Part shown: piece by piece, positions 31,322 to 39,029 of the stretch
Layout of the letters: each line of letters opens with the position of its first letter
How positions within the stretch are numbered: the first letter of the stretch is position 1
Source of the DNA: Denitratisoma sp.
GTDB lineage: Bacteria; Pseudomonadota; Gammaproteobacteria; Burkholderiales; Rhodocyclaceae
Length of the DNA stretch: 64,000 nt
Direction of reading: 5' to 3'
NCBI GenBank assembly: GCA_032027165.1
Contig: JAVSMO010000001.1
Coordinates: 1,986,458-2,050,457 of the forward strand
Notes under the pieces: model-generated
Seen by the model: only the letters and a program-made list of their open reading frames with translations
What the model was told of the DNA's origin: nothing
The model's database searches: none
Program-made: the position numbers and the translations under genes

Positions 31322-33958
31322 ATGGAAATGCCAAAAGTTACGCGCCGCACCTTCCTGAAAGTCAGTGCCGGCACCACGGCGGCGGCGGCCGCCGCGCCCC
31401 GCCTGCTCAACGCGATGGAGCATGAACTCGGCGGCAAGGACTTCAATCCCGAATCGCTGGCCGAGCGCAAGGCCATCCCGGTCAACTGCCACGTCTGCAA
31501 TATCCAGGACGGCGCCATCGCTTTCGTCGAGAACGGCCGGGTGGTGAAGCTGGAAGGCAACCCGGAGCACGTGTCCACGCGCGGGCGGCTGTGCGCCAAG
31601 GGCAACGCCGGCATGTGGTACAGCTACGACCCGGACCGCATCCTCTACCCGCTCAAGCGCGTCGGCGCCCGCGGCGAAGGCAAGTGGAAGCGCATCACCT
31701 GGGACGAGGCGCTCGCCGAAGTGGTGCAGAAGCTGGACGCGGCGCTGAAGGAGGACCCGAACACCATCATGCTGAAGTACGGCCGCAATCGCACCGGCGG
31801 CACCATCGACCGCTTCATGAAGACGCTGGGCTCCGCCACGGTGGTGAACCACACCTCGGTGTGCGAATCCTCGAAGAAGATCGGCATGGAACCCACCTGG
31901 GGGCCGGACATCGAGACGCCGGACTTCGCCAACGCCAAGTACGTGCTGAACTTCGGCTCGAACGTGCTGGAGGCCGCCTACTTCCACAACCCGCTGTCGC
32001 AGCGGGTGACGGAAGGCCGCGTCGACAACCACATGAAGATCGTCACCTTCGACGTACGGCTGTCGAACACGGCGGGCTTCTCGGACGAGTGGATCCCGGT
32101 CTTCCCCGGCACCGACGGCGCGGTGGCGCTGGCGATGGGGCACGTCATCCTGCGCGACAACCTGCAGGATTCGGACTTCATCGAGACCTGGACCAACGTC
32201 TCCGTCAAGGAACTGAAGGAGCACTACAAACCGTTCACGCCGGAATGGGCTTCGAAAATCTCCGGCGTGCCGGCCGAGACCATCGAGCGCATCGCCCGCG
32301 AGTTCGCCTTGACCAAGCCGGCGACGCTGTTCACCTACCGCGGCCCGGCCAAGCACCTCTACGGCTCCTACAACGAGAAGGCCTGCATGATGCTGCCGAT
32401 CATGACCGGCAACATCGAGACGCGCGGCGGCTACTGCCTGCCGCGCGGCATGGGCTGGCCGCAGCCGAACCCGCAGCCGCCGGGGCCGAAGCACGATTCC
32501 TACCTGTCGCACCCGACCGAGTATCCGCTGGCCGGGCACAAGGTGAGCCACCTGGTGCCGTTCTGGATCGCCGAGGGCAAGCAGAAGATCAACGTCTACT
32601 TCACCTACCAGGACAACCCGGTCTACACCAACCCGGGGGCCCGGGCCGTGTGGGGCAAGCTGTTCAAGGACGAGAAGCTGCTGCCCTACATCGTCTCCAT
32701 GAGCTCGCACATGGGCGAAGAGACGGCGCTGGCCGACATCATCCTGCCGGACTGCCCCTACCTGGAGCGCTGGGAGCCGGAGTCGATGCCCAACTCGCTG
32801 TGGCCCTGGCTCGGCATCCGCCAGCCGGTGCATGCCTCGCTCGGCGAGTCGCGCGAGAACCGCATCCTGCTGCGCGACATCATTCACAAGCTGGATCCGG
32901 ACGGCAAGCGCGGCATGAAGCAGTTCTGGAACTTCAAGGACGCCGAAGACTACATGAAGCAGCACTTCGACAACATCCCCGGCCTGAAGGAAGCCGGCGG
33001 CCTCGACTTCCTCAAGAAGCATGGCTGCTGGCCGATCTACGGCAAGCTCGATCCGAAGACCGGCAAGGTCACCGACAAGACCGGCCGCGAGATCAAGGCC
33101 GACTACGGGCTGCACAAGAAGGAGCTGTCGGACGCCGACATGGCCGGTGCCGTCGTCGGCAAGGACGGCACGATCAGCAAGAACGGCAAGGCCATCGGCG
33201 TCAAGCGCAACGGCAAGAACTACGTCGGCTTCCCCACCGGCAACCGCATCATCAACGTGCGCGTCGACCAGTGGGCGGAATACGGCTTCAACCCGATGCC
33301 GACCTTCAAGCGCATCCCCTGGCACGAAACCATGAAGGAGGACGAGATGATCCTGTCCACCTTCAAGCTCAACGTGCACAAGCAGTCGCGCACGGCGGCG
33401 GTGAAGTGGCTGGCCGAGATCGCCCACAGCAACCCGGCCTGGATGAATCCGGAGACGGCGAAGAAGCTGGGCGTGAAGACCGGCGACCTGGTGCGCATCG
33501 AGACGCGCGTCGGCCACCTGGTCACCAAGGCCTACGTCACCGAGGGCATCCATCCGAAGGTGATCTCCATCCCGACCGCCTTCGGCCACTGGGAGTACGG
33601 CCGCCTGGCGACGCTGAAGCTGAAGGAGAAGCCGGCTTTCGGCGGCACGGAGGATCCGGACCTGCAGAACGTCTGGTGGGACGACCGCGGCGTGCATCCG
33701 AACGACATCATCCCAGTGGTGGCCGATCCGATCGGCGGCTCGCAGGGCTGGTACGACACGGTGGCGAAGGTGACCAAGGCCGGGCCGAACGACAAGTACG
33801 GCGACATCGAGGCCTCCTGGGAGAAGCACGTCGAAGCCTTCAAGGAGACGATGCGCTACGCCTACACCGGCGACCTGCACCGCAAGATGCATCCGGAGAT
33901 GGCGGCCTGGGGCGGACCGGAGAGCGTCAAGCACAAGGCGGGTGGCGGCGGCCACTGA
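31322..33958 (+). CDS. Molybdopterin oxidoreductase, Ttr/Srd/Psr type
   Basis: 878 residues. Tat signal RRTFLKVSAG at 8-17, so it is exported folded. The [4Fe-4S] site reads C56-x2-C59-x3-D63-x27-C91: spacing is canonical but the third Cys is Asp. The likely Mo ligand is Cys181 (NHTSVCESSKKIG), placing it with thiosulfate, polysulfide, tetrathionate, selenate or arsenate enzymes rather than the Asp- or Ser-ligated groups. The C-terminal molybdopterin-binding domain starts near ILSTFKLNVHKQSRT. Substrate is open: operon order and the divergent sensor resemble ttr/srd, and the sulfur genes nearby favour a sulfur oxyanion. Confidence 0.85.
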   Translation: MEMPKVTRRTFLKVSAGTTAAAAAAPRLLNAMEHELGGKDFNPESLAERKAIPVNCHVCNIQDGAIAFVENGRVVKLEGNPEHVSTRGRLCAKGNAGMWYSYDPDRILYPLKRVGARGEGKWKRITWDEALAEVVQKLDAALKEDPNTIMLKYGRNRTGGTIDRFMKTLGSATVVNHTSVCESSKKIGMEPTWGPDIETPDFANAKYVLNFGSNVLEAAYFHNPLSQRVTEGRVDNHMKIVTFDVRLSNTAGFSDEWIPVFPGTDGAVALAMGHVILRDNLQDSDFIETWTNVSVKELKEHYKPFTPEWASKISGVPAETIERIAREFALTKPATLFTYRGPAKHLYGSYNEKACMMLPIMTGNIETRGGYCLPRGMGWPQPNPQPPGPKHDSYLSHPTEYPLAGHKVSHLVPFWIAEGKQKINVYFTYQDNPVYTNPGARAVWGKLFKDEKLLPYIVSMSSHMGEETALADIILPDCPYLERWEPESMPNSLWPWLGIRQPVHASLGESRENRILLRDIIHKLDPDGKRGMKQFWNFKDAEDYMKQHFDNIPGLKEAGGLDFLKKHGCWPIYGKLDPKTGKVTDKTGREIKADYGLHKKELSDADMAGAVVGKDGTISKNGKAIGVKRNGKNYVGFPTGNRIINVRVDQWAEYGFNPMPTFKRIPWHETMKEDEMILSTFKLNVHKQSRTAAVKWLAEIAHSNPAWMNPETAKKLGVKTGDLVRIETRVGHLVTKAYVTEGIHPKVISIPTAFGHWEYGRLATLKLKEKPAFGGTEDPDLQNVWWDDRGVHPNDIIPVVADPIGGSQGWYDTVAKVTKAGPNDKYGDIEASWEKHVEAFKETMRYAYTGDLHRKMHPEMAAWGGPESVKHKAGGGGH
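31358..31381 (+). repeat. 24-bp bipartite motif, copy 9 (one mismatch)
   Basis: AAAGTCAGTG (31358-31367, C to G at position 10), core CCGGCACC, ACGGCG (31376-31381). Same strand as coding, encoding KVSAGTTA of the Tat signal peptide. Confidence 0.8.
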
Positions 33959-33982
33959 TATAGAGCATGTAAGCGAGGAGTT

Positions 33983-34026
33983 CCGGCCCGCCGCGATTCC
34001 CCTCCTCTTGGCGGGCCGGTTTTTTT
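33983..34026 (+). terminator. Strong terminator after the molybdenum subunit gene
   Basis: CCGGCCCGCC (33983-33992) and GGCGGGCCGG (34010-34019) pair perfectly and are followed by seven T (34020-34026). It lies between the catalytic subunit and its chaperone gene, so chaperone and accessory genes would be expressed at a lower level by readthrough or from another promoter. Confidence 0.88.
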
Positions 34027-34040
34027 AGGAAAGGACAAGC

Positions 34041-34826
34041 ATGCTGAACGATCTGGCGCTGGAACCTGCCGCGCGCATTCCCTTGCCGATTCCTGTGGCG
34101 ACGCACGAAGAGGCAACGCAGGAGGACTACCTGGCGCGCGCCGGCATCTGCCGCCTGCTCGCCGGCGTATTCGTCGAGGAGGCGGGGCCGGCATTCGTCG
34201 ATGCCTTGCGCCAACCGGAGTCGCTGGACAGCCTGGCCGAGGCCGGCCTGCGCTTCGGCAAGGACTTCACCGCGCCCGACACCGCTGCGCTGTGCGAAGC
34301 GCTGGCCATCGAATACTCGACGCTGTTTGCCGCCTCCGGCGGCTTTCCGCCGGTGGAGTCGGTGCGCCTGACCGGGCGCTACCAGCAGGAACCGCTCTTC
34401 GCGGTGAGGGAAACCTACAAGCACGCCGGCTTCGAACTGAAGAAGGGCCGTTTCTTCGTCTTCGAGGACCAGCTCGGCGTCGAGCTCTCCTTCGTCGCCG
34501 AGCTGCTCGAGCGCTGCGCCGCCGCGCTGGCCGCCGGCGACCAGGCGGCATTCAGGCGACAGGAACGCGAGCTGAAGCGCTTCTGGACGGTGCACCTCGG
34601 CAAATGGGTACGCGGCTACGCACGGCTGATTGAACGCGCCGCCGAGCAATCCTTCTACCGAGAGATGGCGCGGCTGCTCGGCGAGTTTGCCGAGGCCGAG
34701 ATCGCCGCGCTCCGCCTGCGCATAGACGACCAGGACAAGGGCAGGCTGGTGGTGCCGAAGAGCGAGGTGAAGGTCGAGTTCAACCCGGACGAACCGGTCT
34801 GCGGCGCCTGCCCGGGGGCGAAATGA
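34041..34826 (+). CDS. TorD/DmsD-type chaperone
   Basis: 261 residues, all-helical. DYLARAGICRLLAGVFVEEAGP at the start and the YSTLFAASGGFPPVESVRLTGR region (about 94-115) fit the TorD family. Such chaperones bind the Tat signal of one molybdoenzyme and hold it until the cofactor is inserted. It is dedicated, by position, to the 31322 enzyme. The C-terminal CGACPGAK is unusual for the family and could bind metal. ATGA overlap with the next gene. Confidence 0.85.
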   Translation: MLNDLALEPAARIPLPIPVATHEEATQEDYLARAGICRLLAGVFVEEAGPAFVDALRQPESLDSLAEAGLRFGKDFTAPDTAALCEALAIEYSTLFAASGGFPPVESVRLTGRYQQEPLFAVRETYKHAGFELKKGRFFVFEDQLGVELSFVAELLERCAAALAAGDQAAFRRQERELKRFWTVHLGKWVRGYARLIERAAEQSFYREMARLLGEFAEAEIAALRLRIDDQDKGRLVVPKSEVKVEFNPDEPVCGACPGAK

Positions 34827-35269
34827 CCACGCTCCTCGACCTTTCACCCCGCGCCTTCGCGCCGCCGGAGGCGCCTACGCATGCCCATTTCCAGTGGGAG
34901 GAACTGGCCCATCTGTGGGACGGCAACGATCTCGCCGCCGCCCACGACTGGCTCAACGAGCGCTGGTCGCGGCTGATCCGCAACAGCATTGCCGGCCAGG
35001 CGGATCCGGAAGCGCAGTTCCTGCAGGGTCTGGCTTTCGCGGTACTGGCGCTGTACTTCACCCAGCACGCCAATCAGGAAGGCGCCGTCATGATGATCGA
35101 CGACGCCCTGATCGCTCTCAACCGCTTCCGGCCCGGCTTCCTCGGCGTGCAGGTCGACCCGATCCTCGCCACGCTGGAGGAACTGCGGCCGCTGCTGGCC
35201 GGACTGGCGCCGGAGGCCGAGTGCCCGTTGTGGCCCTTCGTGTACCACAAGTTCGAGTACCGGAAATAG
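34823..35269 (+). CDS. DUF309-like helical protein
   Basis: 148 residues. FQWEELAHLWDGNDLAAAHDWLNERW followed by LQGLAFAVLALYF and a final helix is the pattern of DUF309 proteins, small helical bundles of unknown function. Overlaps the chaperone by 4 bases. It may assist maturation of the molybdoenzyme. Family call moderate. Confidence 0.6.
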   Translation: MTTLLDLSPRAFAPPEAPTHAHFQWEELAHLWDGNDLAAAHDWLNERWSRLIRNSIAGQADPEAQFLQGLAFAVLALYFTQHANQEGAVMMIDDALIALNRFRPGFLGVQVDPILATLEELRPLLAGLAPEAECPLWPFVYHKFEYRK

Positions 35270-35274
35270 ACGCG

Positions 35275-35997
35275 ATGAACGCTCCCCACGAGATTTCGGC
35301 CGCGGTCGCCCCGGAAGTGGCGCTGCGCCCGTTGTGCGAGACCCTGCCAACGGACGACAGCGCGCCGGCGTTCCTGTTCGACTGCAACGTGATTCCGGCC
35401 AACCCGCAGCGCATCGAGGGCATCGTCGCGCCGGAGCGCGGACAGGACGCCCTCCGCCAGTTGCTCCTGGCGGGCGCGCAGCGGGTCTACATCGGCGAAG
35501 CCGCGCTGCTCGACGGCAGCCTGGTCGAGGCATTGGCCGCCGAGTTCGGAGCCGAGCGAATCGGACTCTACCTGCCGCTGCGGCGCATGCAGGTCAGCTG
35601 GAGCATGGATGCCGTCTCCAACGCCGACTTCCGCGTCATGACGCCTTCGGTGTGCGAGCCCTGCTGGGAAATCCTCAGGGCGGACGGCACGCGCAGCGGC
35701 ACCCATGCCGCCTGGTGGATCGGCGAGATGTTCAAGCGGGGCGCATCCAGCGCCCTGCTGCGCGTCGACATGACGGACGACGCCGATCTCAACATCCTCG
35801 CCGGTCTCAGCGAGCGCTGGGGCGAGCGCCTGTGGCTGGCGCCGCTCGCCGATCCGGCGCCGGACTTCGCCGCCTGGGTCGAACTGGGCGGCGTGCGCCG
35901 GATTGCGGCGTCCGAGGGCCTGCTCCAGAGCGATCCCTATCTTGCAGCCTTGGCCAGCGGGCCGGACTTCGGGCTGCCGAACGAGGGAACCGGGTGA
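35275..35997 (+). CDS. Unknown protein, possibly HisA-like barrel
   Basis: 240 residues, no signal peptide or membrane segment. Alternating strands and helices (LFDCNVIPANPQR, AQRVYIGEAALLDG, SALLRVDMTDDADLNILAGL, VELGGVRRIAAS) resemble a HisA/HisF-type TIM barrel with the final glycine-rich phosphate loop. The catalytic residues of HisA cannot be confirmed, so a biosynthetic role is not claimed. It sits in the accessory part of the molybdoenzyme operon and overlaps the next gene. Confidence 0.5.
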   Translation: MNAPHEISAAVAPEVALRPLCETLPTDDSAPAFLFDCNVIPANPQRIEGIVAPERGQDALRQLLLAGAQRVYIGEAALLDGSLVEALAAEFGAERIGLYLPLRRMQVSWSMDAVSNADFRVMTPSVCEPCWEILRADGTRSGTHAAWWIGEMFKRGASSALLRVDMTDDADLNILAGLSERWGERLWLAPLADPAPDFAAWVELGGVRRIAASEGLLQSDPYLAALASGPDFGLPNEGTG

Positions 35998-36419
35998 AAA
36001 GGCTTGTCGCGGCCGCCGTCGCCGCGCTGACGTTAGCAATGCCCGCCGCAGCGGAAGTCAGTCTCCGCGACACGGCGGCCCTGAAGGCCTTCCTGGCCAG
36101 CGGCACGCCCTGCTGCGTCATCGATGCCCGCAACGCGGCCAAGCGTCTGTCCGCGCCACTGGCCGACACGCTGCCCTATCGCAAGGATCTCAAGATCAAC
36201 CCGACCGGCATCGTCGTCGTCATCGCCGACACCGATGCGCGGGCCATCGAAGTCGGCAAGGCGTTGGAGCGCGCCAGCAAGGCCAAGGACATTTATGCCG
36301 TCAAGGGCGGCGAGCGGGCCTGGCGCGCGGCGACGGGCGCTGCCGCTTCCGGCATGCCGAGCGGCTTCATCATCCCCAAGAATACGTGCGAATCCGGCAC
36401 CGCGATCCAGCAGTATTGA
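35994..36419 (+). CDS. Periplasmic rhodanese-like protein
   Basis: 141 residues from a GTG that overlaps the previous TGA (GTGA). Signal peptide to about AAA-EV (20). Rhodanese-like fold with CCVIDARNAAKRL and IYAVKGGERAWRAA, but the expected catalytic loop reads VVVIADTDAR without Cys. The Cys pair at 40-41 and Cys in PKNTCESG are the only thiols. Substrate-binding or redox function possible. Carries a 24-bp motif copy at the mature N-terminus. Confidence 0.6.
   Translation: MKRLVAAAVAALTLAMPAAAEVSLRDTAALKAFLASGTPCCVIDARNAAKRLSAPLADTLPYRKDLKINPTGIVVVIADTDARAIEVGKALERASKAKDIYAVKGGERAWRAATGAAASGMPSGFIIPKNTCESGTAIQQY
36054..36077 (+). repeat. 24-bp bipartite motif, copy 10 (one mismatch)
   Basis: GAAGTCAGTC (36054-36063, A to G at position 1), core TCCGCGAC, ACGGCG (36072-36077). 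Same strand as coding; encodes EVSLRDTA. Confidence 0.8.
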
Positions 36420-36426
36420 AAGCCAC

Positions 36427-37521
36427 ATGACCGTCTCGCTGCCGGAATTCCACACCACACGCTGCACCCGCTACCGCTACCGCTACAGCAACTGCCAGCG
36501 CTGCGCCGAGGCCTGTCCGCACGATGCGGTCGCGCTCCTCGACGAAGGCATCCGCCTCGATACGGCGCGCTGTCAGAATTGCGCGCTGTGCACCACGGCC
36601 TGCCCGACGGCGGCGCTGGGCGCGGACAACCTGCCGCGCCTCGACCTGCTGCGGCGCGCCATCAAAACCGACCGTTTCAGCTTCGCCTGCGCGCCCTCGG
36701 GCCTGGCCGGCGATGCGGTGGTGCCCTGCCTCGGCGCGCTGGATGCGGCGATGCTGGCCTATCTCGCCAAGCGGCGCATCGCGGTGGCGCTGCGCGGCAG
36801 CCGGCACTGCGGGCAGTGCGCACATGGCGCCAAGGGAGAAACGCAGCTCGCCGCCCACCTGGAAGCTGCCGATACACTGGAAGCCGAGGCCGCGCCCGAG
36901 GAATGGCTGGCCGCCACGCTGGACGATGCGCCCGGCCAGGCCGGGGCCGCGGGCGATTTCCGCGCCGGCCGCCGGCAGCTGTTCCGCCGCCTGATTGGGC
37001 GCGGCGTCGACGAGGTGGCGCGTGAGGCAACGCCGGCGACCGAGTTACCGGTGGAGGAAAAGGCCATTCGCGCCGGCCCCTGGTTCGTACCGGAGATGCG
37101 CGAGCTGCTGCAGATCGTCTGCAAGCGCAAGAACGGCGAGCCGTTCCGCATCGAGCGGCAGACCGCCCTGCCGCTGATGGACATCCGCCTGAAGCGCGGC
37201 TGCACCGCCTGCGAGGCCTGCTTCCGCGTCTGCCCCACCGGCGCCATGCAGATCCGCGAGGACGACGAGAACTGGAACCTGGCCTTCGCCATCGACCGCT
37301 GCGTCGGCTGCGGCGCCTGCCTCGAAGTCTGCCAGCCGCGCGTGCTCGACGCCGCCGAGTCGTTCGACGCGTCGCCCGAACGCGAGCCGGCGGTCCTGCG
37401 TCAGCTCGCCAAGCAGCGCTGCAACCGCTGCGACCGTTTCTTCGTCTCGTCAGAGCCGTGCGACACCTGCCCGGTGTGCGCCGACGACGCGGAAGCCTTC
37501 ACCGCAATCTTTGGGAACTGA
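36427..37521 (+). CDS. Multi-cluster 4Fe-4S protein
   Basis: 364 residues, cytoplasmic. Two ferredoxin-like units: N-terminal CQRCAEACP and CQNCALCTTACP (about residues 23-65), and CTACEACFRVCP with CVGCGACLEVCQP (about 260-310). A third set at the end (CNRCDRFF, CDTCPVC) looks like a zinc-ribbon or rubredoxin-like knuckle. The middle has CGQCAHG. It probably carries electrons to maturation or a reductase of the molybdoenzyme operon. Similar proteins occur beside TorD-type chaperones. The ATG at 36427 is 7 bases after the preceding stop. Confidence 0.75.
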   Translation: MTVSLPEFHTTRCTRYRYRYSNCQRCAEACPHDAVALLDEGIRLDTARCQNCALCTTACPTAALGADNLPRLDLLRRAIKTDRFSFACAPSGLAGDAVVPCLGALDAAMLAYLAKRRIAVALRGSRHCGQCAHGAKGETQLAAHLEAADTLEAEAAPEEWLAATLDDAPGQAGAAGDFRAGRRQLFRRLIGRGVDEVAREATPATELPVEEKAIRAGPWFVPEMRELLQIVCKRKNGEPFRIERQTALPLMDIRLKRGCTACEACFRVCPTGAMQIREDDENWNLAFAIDRCVGCGACLEVCQPRVLDAAESFDASPEREPAVLRQLAKQRCNRCDRFFVSSEPCDTCPVCADDAEAFTAIFGN

Positions 37522-37523
37522 TC

Positions 37524-37913
37524 ATGGAATGGGAATTCACGCCTGAACAAGTCGTCAAGAGAGAAGTCAGCTACGCGCTCGAGGATTTTCGCCGCGACCT
37601 TGCAGCGGAGGTGCGCGGCAACCTCGGCCCGGCTTCATCCGAGGAGGTGGCGCAGACCACCGACCTTCTTTATGACCTCTGTTATGCGATGGCCACGCGG
37701 GGCGACATGGACGCCATGCTGGCCACCCTCGCATTCGACCCGCCGACCTGCGAATTCCTGCGGGAGATGGTGGAGCCGATGCGGCCGAACGGCGAGATGC
37801 TCGGCGCCATCCTGCAGCGGCTGATCATGGATCGCGTCGAGGCCGGCATGCCACTGGAACAGGCGCTCGACTCGGTGGCGGAGCATCACAGGCAAGCCGT
37901 GGCCAACGATTAG
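37524..37913 (+). CDS. Small helical unknown protein
   Basis: 129 residues, MEWEFTPEQVVKREVSYALEDF, acidic and helical with no membrane segment or signal. Not recognised. It starts 2 bases after the FeS gene stop and ends 3 bases before the next gene, so it belongs to the same operon; it may be a small chaperone or adaptor. Confidence 0.55.
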   Translation: MEWEFTPEQVVKREVSYALEDFRRDLAAEVRGNLGPASSEEVAQTTDLLYDLCYAMATRGDMDAMLATLAFDPPTCEFLREMVEPMRPNGEMLGAILQRLIMDRVEAGMPLEQALDSVAEHHRQAVAND

Positions 37914-37916
37914 AAG

Positions 37917-38723
37917 ATGGCTCTGTGTCTGGTGCGCGGCTGCGGCGATATCGGCTCCGCCGTGGCGCATGCGCTGTTCTCGGCAGGGCATGCGGTGCTG
38001 ATCCACGACGTCGCGGAACCGAACTTCGCGCGCCGGGGCATGGCCTTCACGGACGCCATGTACGGCGACAGCGCAATCCTGTCTGGCGTCACCGGCAGGC
38101 GGACCTCGGACGTGTTCTCGGTCCGCCTGATGCTGGAACAGCGGCGGGAAATTCCGCTCGTGGCGGAAAGCCTTGCGAAGATGCTCGAATACCTGCGGCC
38201 GCAGGTCCTCATCGACGCTCGCATGAACAAGCGCTCGGTTCCCGAAAGGCAGTCCGGCCTGGCGCCGCTGACGATCGGCCTCGGTCCCAATTTCATCGCG
38301 GGTGAAACCGCCGATTTCGTCGTGGAAACGGCCTGGGACGGCCTGGGACGGATCATCGCCTCCGGCTCGTCGCTGCCGCTCTCGGGCGAGCCGCGTGCCA
38401 TCGACGGCTACGGCCGCGAGCGCTACGTCTATGCGCCGGCCGAAGGGCGTTTCGAAACCGACCGCAGGATCGGCGCAAGCGTGGCGCGCGGCGAACCGGT
38501 CGCCTGCATCGGCGCCGAAATCGTCAGGGCCCCGCTCGACGGTTGCCTGCGCGGCCTCACGCATGCAGGAGCCCCGGTGAAGCCCGGAACGAAGGTGGTC
38601 GAGGTCGACCCGCGTGGCAATCCCGCGCGGGCCTTCGGCATCGCCGAACGTCCCGGCAAGATCGCGTTTGCCGTTCTCGCCGTCGTGGCCGCGCAGTACT
38701 GCCCGGCCACGACAGGCGCCTGA
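37917..38723 (+). CDS. EF2563/YqeB-type protein of molybdenum-hydroxylase maturation
   Basis: 268 residues. The N-terminal VRGCGDIGSAVAHALFSAGH is a Rossmann-like turn. APLTIGLGPNFIAGETADFVVET and RAPLDGCLRGLTHAGAPVKPGTKVVEVDPRG match the family annotated as selenium-dependent molybdenum hydroxylase system proteins. Those proteins are linked to adding selenium to molybdenum hydroxylases, so the operon may modify its enzyme or be tied to selenium chemistry. The last residues (YCPATTGA) lie next to a segment duplicated at 43020-43085, so the C-terminus may have been altered by recombination. Confidence 0.7.
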   Translation: MALCLVRGCGDIGSAVAHALFSAGHAVLIHDVAEPNFARRGMAFTDAMYGDSAILSGVTGRRTSDVFSVRLMLEQRREIPLVAESLAKMLEYLRPQVLIDARMNKRSVPERQSGLAPLTIGLGPNFIAGETADFVVETAWDGLGRIIASGSSLPLSGEPRAIDGYGRERYVYAPAEGRFETDRRIGASVARGEPVACIGAEIVRAPLDGCLRGLTHAGAPVKPGTKVVEVDPRGNPARAFGIAERPGKIAFAVLAVVAAQYCPATTGA

Positions 38724-38727
38724 CCGG

Positions 38728-38778
38728 TTACTGGTGGCGCACCTTCGGCAGCAGCAGACCGCTGCCGGGAAGAGGCCC
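38728..38778 (-). pseudogene. Remnant of a TRAP large-permease gene 3' end
   Basis: Read on the minus strand it gives PGSGLLLPKVRHQ-stop, matching the last residues of the intact TRAP permease at 43052 (PDIGLWLPKVLYQ-stop). The flanking CGCCTGACCGGTTACT and ACCTTCGGCAGC are also shared with 43040-43075. A recombination or duplication left only the end of the gene here. The rest of the 306-base gap to 39030 holds the promoter of the next operon. Confidence 0.65.
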
Positions 38779-38932
38779 GTCCGCGTTGGGCTGGCATGCT
38801 CGCCCAAGCATTTTTCCTGAGCCGGGCCCGAGGTAATCAGTGGACAGAGGTCTGCCTTATCTTCATGTTAAAGAAAGTAATCTGAACATCATCCGCGCCG
38901 CAACGATCCGTCCGAAATTTGACTTGCCTCAG

Positions 38933-38960
38933 TTGCCAAGCCGGCATCCCCGAGTATGAT
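38933..38960 (+). promoter_or_regulatory. Candidate sigma-70 promoter of the DsrO/NrfD-like operon
   Basis: TTGCCA (38933-38938), 16-base spacer, TATGAT (38955-38960). It would give a leader of about 60 bases that includes AAAGGAGG (39017-39024) before the GTG at 39030. No -24/-12 element is seen here, so this operon is controlled differently from the one at 29614. Confidence 0.5.
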
Positions 38961-39029
38961 CGCGCGACAGTTTTTGGGCTTGCCGCATCTTCTGAGCATT
39001 AAATTATTTCCGCTTAAAGGAGGACCACT

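Noticed and set aside
31226..33955. A 909-codon open frame antisense to the molybdoenzyme gene
   Set aside because: His/Val/Arg/Leu-biased mirror of the coding strand with no recognisable domain; the plus-strand frame has a Tat signal and cofactor motifs.
28529..34826. Identity as an arx (arsenite oxidase) locus, suggested by the arxXSR-like sensor genes and neighbouring ars operon
   Set aside because: Gene order FeS-NrfD-Mo is ttr/srd-like rather than arxBABCD, and the FeS site lacks a Cys. Kept as an alternative only.
37561..37584. GAAGTCAGCTACGCG resembling the left half of the 24-bp word
   Set aside because: Position 9 onward differs and the right half is GAGGAT; it fails both parts of the pattern.
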